From NCBI GenBank assembly GCA_021741945.1, contig JAIOWV010000009.1:1-19033 (forward strand): DNA of 19,033 nt. The letters are read 5' to 3'. The translations under genes were made by a program, and so were the position numbers. Shown one piece after another: positions 1 through 7,590 of this stretch (position 1 is the stretch's first letter; each line of letters begins with the position of its first letter). Origin of the DNA: Pontimonas sp. Lineage in GTDB: Bacteria > Actinomycetota > Actinomycetes > Actinomycetales > Microbacteriaceae. The notes below the pieces were generated by a model. The model was not told the DNA's origin. It searched no databases and saw only the letters and a program-made list of their open reading frames with translations.

Positions 1-30
1 CCATCTCTCAGACTTGCCCGATGGTCATGA
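1..30 (+). CDS. Possible 3' end of an upstream gene (partial)
   Basis: Reading frame 1 is open from the window edge to a TGA at 28-30. That TGA overlaps an ATG at 27-29 in the classic ATGA arrangement used for translational coupling. Only about nine codons are visible, so no function can be suggested. The main support is the overlap itself and the lack of a convincing ribosome binding site in front of the next gene. Chance openness of so short a frame is a real alternative. Confidence 0.3.
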   Translation, partial: PSLRLARWS

Positions 31-653
31 CAAGCGCGCAACACCGGAGGTTATTGGCTCGAACTCCGTGGGTTCGAGCCGCGATCGGCGGCATGCTGGT
101 TGTTGGTTCAATTGTGGGCGTCATGGTCGCGCTCTCAGGAACCCGCGAAACACAATCCATACTGGTGGCGAATAGCCTGTTGGCCCCAGGGACAGCGCTG
201 CGCGACGCTGATGTGCGGGTCGTTGACGTTCCTCGCAACGGTGTCTTCGACGGGTATGTGGGTCCACAAGAGCTTGGAGCGTCTGTGTTCCTGAGTTCAC
301 CGGTAGGACTGGGTGGCATGATCCCGAAAGGCTCTGTCTCGGCCACACCCTTGAGCGATAGCTCAGTCGTCAGCATCCAGCTCTCGGTGGGGCGGCCAGA
401 GTGGCTCCAGCCCGGTGCCACAGCGACCTTCTGGGTTCAACCACCCAGTGCGGAGAATTCGTTTGGCGAACCCTTCGTTCTCGCTCCCGCCGTTGTGGTG
501 CTGGCTGTTTCAACAGACGATGGGTTCGCAGCCGACGCGACTACCAGCCAGGTGGATCTTCTGGTTTCGCGACGAGCACTTCCTGGCATCCTGCACGCCA
601 TTGCCAACAATTTCCACATCTCGCTCACTCCCACAGACGCACCAGCACCATGA
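27..653 (+). CDS. SAF-domain membrane protein (CpaB/RcpC-like)
   Basis: A protein of about 208 residues. It has a short basic cytoplasmic N-terminus, one hydrophobic segment at roughly residues 16-37, and then a region starting ILVANSLLAPGTALRDADV that fits a SAF domain as in the pilus-assembly protein CpaB/RcpC. The rest is probably extracytoplasmic. In Flp/Tad pilus systems such proteins form part of the outer assembly. In actinobacteria, similar genes commonly precede a CpaE-like ATPase, as here, with a 4-base ATGA overlap at 650-653. I chose the ATG at 27 because it overlaps the stop of a possible upstream frame; the ATG at 21 would add two residues and is equally possible. No other Tad gene is visible, so a role in pilus assembly is inferred from family and neighbour only. 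Confidence 0.75.
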   Translation: MTSAQHRRLLARTPWVRAAIGGMLVVGSIVGVMVALSGTRETQSILVANSLLAPGTALRDADVRVVDVPRNGVFDGYVGPQELGASVFLSSPVGLGGMIPKGSVSATPLSDSSVVSIQLSVGRPEWLQPGATATFWVQPPSAENSFGEPFVLAPAVVVLAVSTDDGFAADATTSQVDLLVSRRALPGILHAIANNFHISLTPTDAPAP

Positions 654-1894
654 TTCGCATTGGCGCGATCATGTCCGAGGCGTTGGTTGCCTCGCTTCGA
701 GAGTCGCTCGAGGGATTGGACGTCATTGTGGCGCCCTTGGGGGCGTCGTTTGGGCAAATCTCTTCCCTCAACTCCGAGCTCGTGGGAGTGGTCTGTGAGC
801 TCTCTGAGGCAGGCCTGGAGGGCTACACAGACCAGCCGTCCTGGTTACGGTTAATTCCCTGTGCAGGGCTCCCTGTGGTCTCCCACGCGCAAGCGCTGGC
901 TACGGGGGCAGGAATTGGCACCCTGATTCGCAGCCCGGAAGATTTATCGCAGTGGCTGAACTCGCTGCCCGTCGCCGACCATGTTTCGGAGCCCGCTCAA
1001 GCCGGCCAGATTATTGCGGTTTGGGGCCCAGCAGGGTCACCGGGTCGCTCCACCCTTGCTCTGTGTCTCGCTGCGACGATGGCCCGCCGACATCAGCGGG
1101 TCATCGTGGTCGACGGAGACTCCTACGCGCCTTCTCTGGCGCCAATTCTTGGTCTTCAGGAGACCCATTCCGGCGTGCAGTCGCTGAGTCGGCACGCGCG
1201 GCTAGAGACGGTCGAGGCGAAGACTCTCGAAGCGTGCGCAGTTCACTATTCACTGGGTCGCGAGAGCTTCTCCATTGTCACGGGGCTCAACTCCCCAGCT
1301 CACTATCTGGACTGCGGCTCGCTCGCCTGGTCTCTGGCACTAACAACCCTTCGCCAAGCCGGTCACACCCTCGTGGTGGACCTTGCTGCACCACTTCTTC
1401 AGTTGCAAGGGGAGACCATCGGCGGCCCGATGCGCAACGCCCTGACACTGGCAACACTGGATTTGGCAGACCGAGTGTTGGCGGTTGCCAACCCAACACC
1501 ACTGTCGATTCTGCGGTTGTCACGGGATTGGCCAAGACTCAGTGAATTAGCTGATGCGGCGAGGCTCGATGTGTGTCACAATAACGCCCCAACCAATGAC
1601 AAGAGTTCCATTGACGAGAGCCTGCATGCGCTCTGGCAGTTCACGGGAAACGACGAGACTGCGGTCTTCCCCTGCGATCGCCTGTGGTCTGCCGCCTCCG
1701 CCGATGTCAGTGCGCTGCTGTCATCGCCTGAGGGTAAAAACCCGCTGATGATGAGTGTGGGGCGGTATGTGACCTCACGTCTTGGCAGCCCACCGAGGTC
1801 CGCGCCCGAGAGCAGTCGTCAGCGTGACTCGGCTCGTGGTGAACCCAAGTTCTCTTTGCCGAACTGGGCTGGTGGCAAGAAAGGATTACCCTGA
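650..1894 (+). CDS. MinD/ParA-superfamily ATPase, CpaE-like
   Basis: A 414-residue protein with an N-terminal receiver-like or linker part (about 1-115) and a P-loop ATPase part. The nucleotide-binding loop reads GPAGSPGRST near residues 125-134. It follows the deviant Walker A pattern, but the usual loop lysine is arginine and the signature lysine is absent. A VDGDSYAPSL segment (Walker A' region) and a LVVDLAAPLL segment (Walker B region) follow. CpaE/TadZ proteins position pilus machinery, and the gene follows a SAF-domain gene as in Tad-type loci. The next gene is a histidine kinase rather than a TadA ATPase, so the pair looks separated from, or independent of, a pilus operon. The start at 650 is set by the 4-base overlap with the preceding stop; the same frame is open further upstream but lies inside the SAF gene. 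Confidence 0.78.
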   Translation: MIRIGAIMSEALVASLRESLEGLDVIVAPLGASFGQISSLNSELVGVVCELSEAGLEGYTDQPSWLRLIPCAGLPVVSHAQALATGAGIGTLIRSPEDLSQWLNSLPVADHVSEPAQAGQIIAVWGPAGSPGRSTLALCLAATMARRHQRVIVVDGDSYAPSLAPILGLQETHSGVQSLSRHARLETVEAKTLEACAVHYSLGRESFSIVTGLNSPAHYLDCGSLAWSLALTTLRQAGHTLVVDLAAPLLQLQGETIGGPMRNALTLATLDLADRVLAVANPTPLSILRLSRDWPRLSELADAARLDVCHNNAPTNDKSSIDESLHALWQFTGNDETAVFPCDRLWSAASADVSALLSSPEGKNPLMMSVGRYVTSRLGSPPRSAPESSRQRDSARGEPKFSLPNWAGGKKGLP

Positions 1895-1898
1895 AGGG

Positions 1899-3422
1899 GT
1901 GACGACAACCTCCTTCTCGGTGTTCGCCGGGACAGCGCTCGATGCCAGAGACAGCGCCTGGGTGTATCAACTAGTTGCCGAGGGCCAACTACTCGCAGAT
2001 TTGGCTTTCGCCGACATCGTCATCTGGGCGCCGACCAAGACGGGTGGCTTTCTCGCGGTGTCTCACCTGCGTCCCTCCTCAGCGGCAACGCTTTTTTACC
2101 GGGATGTCGTGGGTTCAGCCATTAGGCCGGAGTGGCTTCCTCTGGTGGAAGAAGCATTTAAGACGGGCACCATTGTGGATTCCAAAGTCCCCCACAGCTA
2201 TGAAATGTCTCCCACAAAGATCAGAGCCGTTCCGATTAGGAAAGCGCTCCGATCCGATGGCACAGACTCTGAGCAACCCGTAGTTGCCGTCCTCACCCGG
2301 CACACGAATCTCAGCGACTCACGTATCCCCAGCCGCCAGGAACTCACCTTCAATGAGTGCGCCAATGACCTTTTCTTGATGGTTGCTGACGGCGTCTTTC
2401 CTGACCCGAATGCCCCGAGCGCTCCCGCCCAGGGCGCACCACGAGCCTCGGACGGCCTGATTCGCTTGGATGTGGGGGGAAAGGTCACCTTTGCAAGCCC
2501 TAATGCGCTTTCCGCCTTTCGTCGCATGGGTTTCGACGGAGAGCTTGAGCAGACTGTTCTCGCCGAGGTGACAGCAGGGATGCTGCAGGGCACTTTGATT
2601 GTTGATGAGTCGTTGCCACTCGTCGTGACCGGCCGCGCGCCGTGGCGGACTGATGTGGAATCAGAGGGGGTCACCATCACCCTGCGAGCCATTCCGCTCA
2701 AGAACGCCGGCGAGCGAATTGGTGCCATCGTCCTGGTTCGTGACGTGACGCAGGTGAGAATGCGCGAGCGGGAAATGATCACGAAGGACGCCACCATCCG
2801 TGAGATTCACCACCGGGTAAAGAACAATCTCCAAACGGTCGCGTCCTTGCTACGGATTCAGTCCCGCAGAACCCATAGCGATGTGGCAAAAGACGCACTT
2901 GGCCAAGCCATGCGCCGCGTGGCCGCAATTGCCGTGGTCCACGACACCCTGTCGGAGGGACTGAGCCAGAGCGTCGACTTTGATGTGGTGTTTGAGCGAG
3001 TATTGATGTTGGTCGCTGAGGTTGCCTCTAGTGGCTCCCAGGTGGTGAAGCCTCGCTCGGAAGGTTCCTTCGGCATTCTGCCGAGCGAATACGCAACTCC
3101 GCTCGCCTTGGTGCTGACGGAGTTAGTCACCAACGCCGTGGAGCACGGCCTGGCAGGCAAGGCAAATGGTGAGGTTGTGATCACCTCGGCCCGAACGGCT
3201 GACACCCTGAGCGTTACTGTTCGGGACAATGGTGGGGGACTCCCGGAGGGAAAAGTGGGGGAGGGCTTAGGCACCCAGATTGTCAGGACGCTGGTTCAAG
3301 GCGAACTTGGTGGGTCTATCGACTGGCATACCCTCGAAGACGAGGGCACTGAAGTGACAATCGAGATTCCTCTGCAGTACCTGCACGAGAAGGATGTTCT
3401 CGCGGCGGTTCCGAACGTTTAG
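1899..3422 (+). CDS. pdtaS: PdtaS-type sensor histidine kinase
   Basis: A 507-residue soluble histidine kinase that matches mycobacterial PdtaS in length and layout. It has an N-terminal GAF-like region (about 10-150, beginning with a VYQLVAEGQLLADLAFAD segment), a PAS-like region (about 185-300), a HisKA_2/HWE-type phosphoacceptor region and a C-terminal HATPase. The phosphoacceptor motif is REIHHRVKNNLQTVA, with histidines at residues 304 and 305. ATPase boxes are visible as LTELVTNAVEHG, VRDNGGGLPEG and GEGLGTQIVRTL. PdtaS phosphorylates PdtaR, an ANTAR RNA-binding antiterminator, and in mycobacteria it responds to nitric oxide and copper; PdtaR is not in this window. I chose the GTG at 1899 because homology begins there and it lies four bases after the preceding stop. 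An upstream ATG at 1782 would overlap the ATPase gene extensively. The gene ends convergently, sharing four bases with the acyltransferase gene. Confidence 0.93.
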   Translation: MTTTSFSVFAGTALDARDSAWVYQLVAEGQLLADLAFADIVIWAPTKTGGFLAVSHLRPSSAATLFYRDVVGSAIRPEWLPLVEEAFKTGTIVDSKVPHSYEMSPTKIRAVPIRKALRSDGTDSEQPVVAVLTRHTNLSDSRIPSRQELTFNECANDLFLMVADGVFPDPNAPSAPAQGAPRASDGLIRLDVGGKVTFASPNALSAFRRMGFDGELEQTVLAEVTAGMLQGTLIVDESLPLVVTGRAPWRTDVESEGVTITLRAIPLKNAGERIGAIVLVRDVTQVRMREREMITKDATIREIHHRVKNNLQTVASLLRIQSRRTHSDVAKDALGQAMRRVAAIAVVHDTLSEGLSQSVDFDVVFERVLMLVAEVASSGSQVVKPRSEGSFGILPSEYATPLALVLTELVTNAVEHGLAGKANGEVVITSARTADTLSVTVRDNGGGLPEGKVGEGLGTQIVRTLVQGELGGSIDWHTLEDEGTEVTIEIPLQYLHEKDVLAAVPNV

Positions 3423-4066
3423 TAATAGCGGTCGTTGCGCTGTCTTTGTCTCACCACCTTGGCAGGGGTTCCATATGCAACAACCGAGTCCGGCATGCCC
3501 TTATTGACGAGCGAACGAGCGCCAATCACGGTGTCTGAACCGACCGAGATACCTTGAAGGATTCCCGCGTTGAGACCGATAACTGTGCGCTCTCCAATAG
3601 TCACGTTGCCACCAGTCCTGGCTCCTGGCCCCAGTGAAGCGAATGAACCCATCTCGGAATCGTGGTCGAGGGACGAGCCGGTGTTCACCAGCGAGCCAAG
3701 TCCAACAGAGCAACCCGGTCCGACGCTTGCCATGCTCATCACTACCGCGCCCTCGGCGAGGTTCGCGCTCGGAGAGACCCACGCGGAGGAGTGCACGATT
3801 ACCGGGAATCGGGCGCCCGGGTACGAATTTTTGATGGCGGCGCAGGCATCTTCACGGGAGTAGTTGGCACCAATGCCGAGGGCAAACGCTGTTGCCTCTA
3901 GGTCGATACCGTCGAGCGAGTCCAACGGCTCACGCCCGCTGGTTGTCCGGTCTGTAGAGCCGTCGAAGAAACCAACAATGGTGAACCCTGCGGAGCGTGC
4001 TGCGTCAGCAACGGAGCCAGCGTGTCCGCCTGCGCCGATGACTATGAGGTTCTTCACAAGAGTCAT
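3419..4066 (-). CDS. neuD: NeuD/PglD-family sugar O/N-acyltransferase
   Basis: A 215-residue protein with a Rossmann-like N-terminal PglD_N domain (nucleotide-sugar loop GAGGHAG at 11-17) and a C-terminal left-handed beta-helix of hexapeptide repeats (about 95-205). The segment SLDHDSEMG contains the conserved family catalytic histidine, here H135. The C-terminal YGTPAKVVR segment is typical of these transferases. Family members acetylate sialic acids (NeuD) or UDP-4-amino sugars (PglD, PseH/LegH-like steps). A role in the nonulosonate pathway encoded from 5841 onward is inferred. It lies downstream of whiB1 on the same strand and converges with pdtaS, with a 4-base overlap of stops. The ATG at 4066 is used here; a GTG three codons in (4057) sits at a better distance from a GAGGGG sequence and could be the true start. 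Confidence 0.85.
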   Translation of the reverse strand: MTLVKNLIVIGAGGHAGSVADAARSAGFTIVGFFDGSTDRTTSGREPLDSLDGIDLEATAFALGIGANYSREDACAAIKNSYPGARFPVIVHSSAWVSPSANLAEGAVVMSMASVGPGCSVGLGSLVNTGSSLDHDSEMGSFASLGPGARTGGNVTIGERTVIGLNAGILQGISVGSDTVIGARSLVNKGMPDSVVAYGTPAKVVRQRQRNDRYY

Positions 4067-4122
4067 CCCCTCACGCTACGAGATGGCGGAAAGAAAGCAG
4101 AGAAACTGTCAACCTCGACGAG

Positions 4123-4371
4123 TTAGGAAGCGCGACGTGCGCGAGCTGCGCGACGCTTGAGAGCACGACGCTCGTCTTCGCTCAGCCCACCCCACACACC
4201 AGAGTCCTGGTTGGTGTCTAGTGCGTACTGAAGACAGTGCTCGGTGACGGGGCAGTGAGAGCAGACAGACTTAGCACGCTCAATCTGCTCGACGGCAGGG
4301 CCAGTATTGCCCACAGGGAAGAAAAGCTCGGGGTCAACGGTGAGGCAGGCTGCTTTATCGCGCCAGTCCAT
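4123..4371 (-). CDS. whiB1: WhiB1-type iron-sulfur transcriptional regulator
   Basis: An 82-residue WhiB protein. The four cluster-binding cysteines are at 9, 37, 40 and 46, identical in position to M. tuberculosis WhiB1. They are followed by the GVWGG turn at 58-62 and a basic C-terminal tail (SEDERRALKRR). WhiB1 carries a nitric-oxide-sensitive [4Fe-4S] cluster, binds the primary sigma factor region 4 and is essential in mycobacteria. The ATG at 4371 has a good ribosome binding site (AAGGAG, reverse complement of 4377-4382). It is convergent with pdtaS, with the neuD-like gene in between. In M. tuberculosis, pdtaS and whiB1 are adjacent (recalled, not searched), so this pair is probably ancestral. 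Confidence 0.96.
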   Translation of the reverse strand: MDWRDKAACLTVDPELFFPVGNTGPAVEQIERAKSVCSHCPVTEHCLQYALDTNQDSGVWGGLSEDERRALKRRAARARRAS

Positions 4372-4549
4372 GGGTGCTCCTTGGTATCTAGAGGGTTTCG
4401 TGACAACCGGGGTAACTCAACAGAAGTGCTGTGAAGAGTGCGGTTCCGGGAGATCATGCAGGTGGCCCACTCCGGTGTGAACGCCACGACAACTCGGGAT
4501 AGACTCCCACAAAACAGCCGGGTAATCAAGGATTTTTTAGAAAACTGTC
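4372..4549. promoter_or_regulatory. Divergent intergenic region between whiB1 and a membrane-protein gene
   Basis: These 178 bases separate two divergently oriented genes, so promoters for both must lie here unless the plus-strand gene is otherwise transcribed. I see the whiB1 ribosome binding site at 4377-4382. I find no convincing paired -35/-10 elements and no clean CRP-type or WhiB-type operator. A GTGAC...GTAAC near-repeat at 4400-4416 is present but too weak to assign to a regulator. Confidence 0.4.
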
Positions 4550-4957
4550 ATGAATCCATCAACTTTCAAAGCTCCCGCAGTGCTCGTCGTTGCCCTGATT
4601 CTTGTCGCGGAAACCCTGGTTTTGTCAGGCCTATCGGGCTTCCTGATCTACCAACTAGCAGTTGATAGCCCTGACTCGATTGCCTCGGCGGTAGGCCTCG
4701 CGCTCATTACCCTGGCCGCTACAGCCTGGATAGCCCTCACCGCCATCGGATTCGTCCAGGGAAAATGGTTCGCTCGAGGCTCAGCTGTTGTTTGGCAGAT
4801 TCTTCAGGCAGCGGTTGGGCTCGCAAGTAACCAGGGGCTCTTTGCGAGACCAGACATCGGGAGCGGGCTGTTTGTGCCAGCGCTGGTAGCGCTGGCGCTG
4901 CTTCTGTTCTCACCCTCGGTCAGCAAGCACCTCGGGTCATCGCGTGATTCTGGCTAG
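4550..4957 (+). CDS. Small integral membrane protein of unknown function
   Basis: A 135-residue protein with about four hydrophobic helices (roughly 8-36, 45-68, 76-96 and 104-122) joined by short loops. It ends in a polar tail. It is a conserved-hypothetical type often seen in actinobacteria; I recognise no catalytic motif. The ATG at 4550 has no strong ribosome binding site: an AAGGA lies 17 bases upstream, too far to be typical. The gene is divergent from whiB1 and its stop codon overlaps that of bcp by three bases. Confidence 0.72.
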   Translation: MNPSTFKAPAVLVVALILVAETLVLSGLSGFLIYQLAVDSPDSIASAVGLALITLAATAWIALTAIGFVQGKWFARGSAVVWQILQAAVGLASNQGLFARPDIGSGLFVPALVALALLLFSPSVSKHLGSSRDSG

Positions 4958-5424
4958 AGACCGAGCTTGGCCTTGAGGCCCGCAACATGACCCGTTGCTT
5001 TGACGTTGTAAAGGGCATGAGTCAGTACGCCGTTTTCGTCGATGACAAACGTTGAGCGGATGACACCCACAACCGTTTTCCCATACATCGACTTCTCGCC
5101 ATAGGTTCCATAAGCGTTATGAACCGCAAGATCTGGGTCGCTCAATAGGGGGAAGGGCAAATTCTCCTCATTCGCGAACTTCTGCAAGGCCGCACCCTTG
5201 TCTTTGGAGACACCGAGGACCACGTACCCAGCGCTCTGGAGCGAGGCCATGGTGTCTCTAAAATCACACGCCTGGGTCGTGCACCCAGGCGTGCTGGCAG
5301 CTGGGTAGAAGTACAGAATGACCTTCTGACCACGGAAGCCAGAGAGAGAAACACTGTTGTCGTCCTTGTCGGACAGAGTGAAATCGGGGGCTGGGGAATT
5401 TTCAACGAGTTTGATGGGGGCCAT
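4954..5424 (-). CDS. bcp: Thioredoxin-dependent thiol peroxidase (Bcp/PrxQ)
   Basis: A 156-residue atypical 2-Cys peroxiredoxin of normal family length. The active-site segment FYPAASTPGCTTQACDFRD gives the peroxidatic cysteine C48 and the resolving cysteine C53, the spacing of the BCP/PrxQ subfamily. It reduces hydrogen peroxide and organic hydroperoxides in the cytoplasm using thioredoxin. The ATG at 5424 is preceded at seven bases by AAGGA (reverse complement of 5432-5436). It is convergent with the membrane-protein gene and divergent from the tRNA. It is a housekeeping antioxidant gene with no evident link to the glycan genes. Confidence 0.95.
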   Translation of the reverse strand: MAPIKLVENSPAPDFTLSDKDDNSVSLSGFRGQKVILYFYPAASTPGCTTQACDFRDTMASLQSAGYVVLGVSKDKGAALQKFANEENLPFPLLSDPDLAVHNAYGTYGEKSMYGKTVVGVIRSTFVIDENGVLTHALYNVKATGHVAGLKAKLGL

Positions 5425-5553
5425 AGTGGTGTCCTTTGCATCGAAGGGGTGTCAGAAGATTTAGCTAAATGACGCTGGCCATCAGCTTAGGCCTACCACG
5501 CGGTCAGGTCGCTAGGAGACGCCTGAAGCTGGTAATGTGACAGGGCATTGCTG

Positions 5554-5626
<73 letters not shown>

Positions 5627-5770
5627 CCGACAGCCCGTCGCGAGGCACTTATGGTTGCGCCATGCCGAATGACTGCTTGCCGAGCAAGGTGCCCAGCTGT
5701 GACCGAACGCTCTGTTTTGACGAGTGCTCTCACTGGTCGCGGCAGGAAGCACTTTTCGTATGCGAGGTCG

Positions 5771-5799
5771 TCGTCACGTCCGTTCTCTCCCGTTATACT
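5771..5799 (+). promoter_or_regulatory. Candidate promoter for the first nonulosonate operon
   Basis: A TATACT hexamer at 5794-5799 matches a strong -10 element and lies 41 bases before the GTG of the cytidylyltransferase gene. At a 17-base spacing the -35 position reads TCGTCA (5771-5776), a poor match. The 214 bases between the tRNA and this gene hold nothing else I can support. The overlapping neuA-neuB-isomerase-aminotransferase chain needs a promoter in this gap. Confidence 0.35.
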
Positions 5800-5840
5800 T
5801 TTCGAGTGCGCATGTCCAGCCGGTTCTTCGTTAGGCACAA

Positions 5841-6581
5841 GTGACCTCCCACGTGGCCCTCATTCCTGCGAGAGGGGGGTCTCGGGAGCTTCCCGGGAAG
5901 AACTTACTCGCGTTGAACGGTTTCCCCCTGATTGCTTGGTCCATACGCGTCGCCCTTGAGAGCGGATTATTTTCAAAAGTTCTTGTCAGCACCGATTCTG
6001 AGCGCATCGCCGAGGTGTCGGAAAAGTTTGGAGCAACAGTAGAAGGGTTGCGACCGGCGTCCCTTGCCTCCGACGTTGCGACCTTAGACGATGTCGTCTT
6101 CTATGAGCTAACCAAGGGTTCCGACCTTAACAGCGACAGGGGCCAGGTTGTCGTTGTCCTTCAGCCGACCTCTCCTTTGCGCAGATTGCGGGACCTGGCT
6201 GCCGTGGTTGACACAATTGCATCTGGTTCCGCCGAAATTGACTCTGTAATTTCTGTGGGAGAGACCCATCTTCACCCCTCCGCGCTAAGGCGGATCGATG
6301 GTCAGCTTGCTCGACCCTTTTTTGGTGGACTTGAGCTCGTTAAGCGCCGTCAGGACGGCGACAAAGGGTATGCGCCTACCGGCGCATACTTCGCAATCAA
6401 CTCGGAGCGTTTTTTGGAGAGTAGAAAGATTTACGCGGATTGCGTCGGATTCGTAGTGACTCCGCCGCACTGTAACGTGGATATCGACAGCGCGTTAGAT
6501 CTTTATGTCGCTGAGGCGGTACTTTCTTGGGAAGGTAGTGGAGATGTCTTTAGGCTCGAACAATCCTCTTATCGCGCGTAG
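5841..6581 (+). CDS. neuA: CMP-nonulosonate cytidylyltransferase (NeuA/LegF/PseF family)
   Basis: A 246-residue nucleotidyltransferase that activates a nonulosonic acid with CTP to give the CMP-sugar used by glycosyltransferases. The family signature IPARGGSRELPGKNL lies at residues 8-22, the VSTDSE motif at 49-54 and LQPTSPLR near 109. An acidic NVDIDSALD motif near 212-220 supplies metal-binding aspartate. The start is a GTG at 5841, chosen because the signature begins eight residues later; no good ribosome binding site is seen. It is first in a tight operon and overlaps neuB by 38 bases. The exact sugar (neuraminic, legionaminic, pseudaminic or other) cannot be read from the sequence. A second, divergent paralogue lies at 14570-15256. 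Confidence 0.9.
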   Translation: MTSHVALIPARGGSRELPGKNLLALNGFPLIAWSIRVALESGLFSKVLVSTDSERIAEVSEKFGATVEGLRPASLASDVATLDDVVFYELTKGSDLNSDRGQVVVVLQPTSPLRRLRDLAAVVDTIASGSAEIDSVISVGETHLHPSALRRIDGQLARPFFGGLELVKRRQDGDKGYAPTGAYFAINSERFLESRKIYADCVGFVVTPPHCNVDIDSALDLYVAEAVLSWEGSGDVFRLEQSSYRA

Positions 6582-7590
6582 GGGGTTCACGGTCATCGCC
6601 GAAATCGGTGTAAACCACAACGGAGACCTTGGTCTAGCCAAGGAAATGATGGACGCCGCGCTCACTGCAGGGGCCGATTACGTCAAGTTCCAGTCGTTTA
6701 TACCTGAACGGTTTGTTGCGCGAAATACGCCCAAGGCGCAGTATCAGCGTGGCTCAGACGGCGTTGGGCGGAGTCATTTCGAGATGCTCGAAGCGCTTTC
6801 CTTGAGTTTTGACCAGCAGGCCGAGTTGTTTGCGTATGGAGAAAAGATAGGCATTCCTTTTATCTCTACACCGTACGAGCTGGAAAGCCTCAGGTTTTTG
6901 GTCCGGCTGGGGGTCCCCGTCATAAAGACAGCCTCTGCCGACATCATTGATTGGCGGCTTCATGAGGCGATTGCTGCAACATCAATTCCTGTTCTGATCT
7001 CGACTGGTGGCTCGACTTCAGAAGAAATCACGCGCGCCCTAGAGCATTATCGGCGGGCAAATGCCGAGCACGTAGCTCTCATGCACGCTGTATCAAGCTA
7101 CCCAAGCCCAATGAGTGCGTTAAACATTTCAACGATACCCCTCCTGCGCCAGACCTATGGCGTCCTCGTTGGTTACTCTGACCACAGCGAGAACCCGATT
7201 CATGCCGCAACATTGGCGTTCGCAGCAGGTTCAAGGATTTTTGAGCGCCACTTCACCACGGATAAGTCGCTACCCGGCCCCGACCAGGCCGCTTCGTCTG
7301 ATCCAGAGGAACTCTCGCTATTAGTCGCATCGTTGGAGCAGGCGGTGCTGGGGTGGGGCGCCCCCCGCGTCGGACCCTTGAGCGAGGAGCGAGACTTTTT
7401 ATTGACGTCCCGAAAAAGTATTCACGTCAAGCTGGCCCTACCCGCGGGCTCAATTTTGCGCGACTCGGACATGATCTTTCTTCGTCCGGGGAACGGAATT
7501 TCCCCCCTCCGTGCAGAGGAGTTTACTGGTCGGACAACGCTGGTCAATCTGGATGCCGGGCAGATTCTTGAGGCTAACCATGTCAGCTAG
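6544..7590 (+). CDS. neuB: N-acetylneuraminate synthase-family protein, full length with SAF domain
   Basis: A 348-residue NeuB-type synthase that condenses a six-carbon aldose with phosphoenolpyruvate to a nine-carbon 3-deoxy-2-keto acid. The TIM barrel begins with IAEIGVNHNG (E20) and includes VKFQS, IKTASAD and VGYSDHSE. The FERHFT segment carries E234 and H236. The C-terminal SAF (antifreeze-like) domain starts near residue 285 with a SRKSI segment (R290) and LPAGSILRDSDM, and ends with GRTTL. That domain supplies an arginine to the neighbouring subunit's active site in characterised NeuB. I chose the ATG at 6544 because GAAGG at 6531-6535 sits eight bases upstream; a start at 6505 would add 13 residues lacking homology. 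It overlaps both neighbours. Confidence 0.93.
   Translation: MSLGSNNPLIARRGFTVIAEIGVNHNGDLGLAKEMMDAALTAGADYVKFQSFIPERFVARNTPKAQYQRGSDGVGRSHFEMLEALSLSFDQQAELFAYGEKIGIPFISTPYELESLRFLVRLGVPVIKTASADIIDWRLHEAIAATSIPVLISTGGSTSEEITRALEHYRRANAEHVALMHAVSSYPSPMSALNISTIPLLRQTYGVLVGYSDHSENPIHAATLAFAAGSRIFERHFTTDKSLPGPDQAASSDPEELSLLVASLEQAVLGWGAPRVGPLSEERDFLLTSRKSIHVKLALPAGSILRDSDMIFLRPGNGISPLRAEEFTGRTTLVNLDAGQILEANHVS

Noticed and set aside
401..649. 83-codon upstream extension of the CpaE-like ATPase
   Set aside because: It lies wholly inside the SAF-domain gene in another frame; the ATGA overlap at 650-653 gives a natural start.
1782..1898. 39-codon upstream extension of pdtaS
   Set aside because: It overlaps the ATPase gene and precedes the start of homology to PdtaS; the GTG at 1899 fits family length.
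2198..2797. Long minus-strand frame of 199 codons within pdtaS
   Set aside because: Shadow of the pdtaS coding frame; the plus-strand product has clear PdtaS homology over this stretch.
4400..4416. GTGAC/GTAAC near-repeat upstream of whiB1 as an MtrA- or CRP-like operator
   Set aside because: The half-sites differ, the spacing does not fit a consensus I can state with confidence, and such pairs arise by chance.
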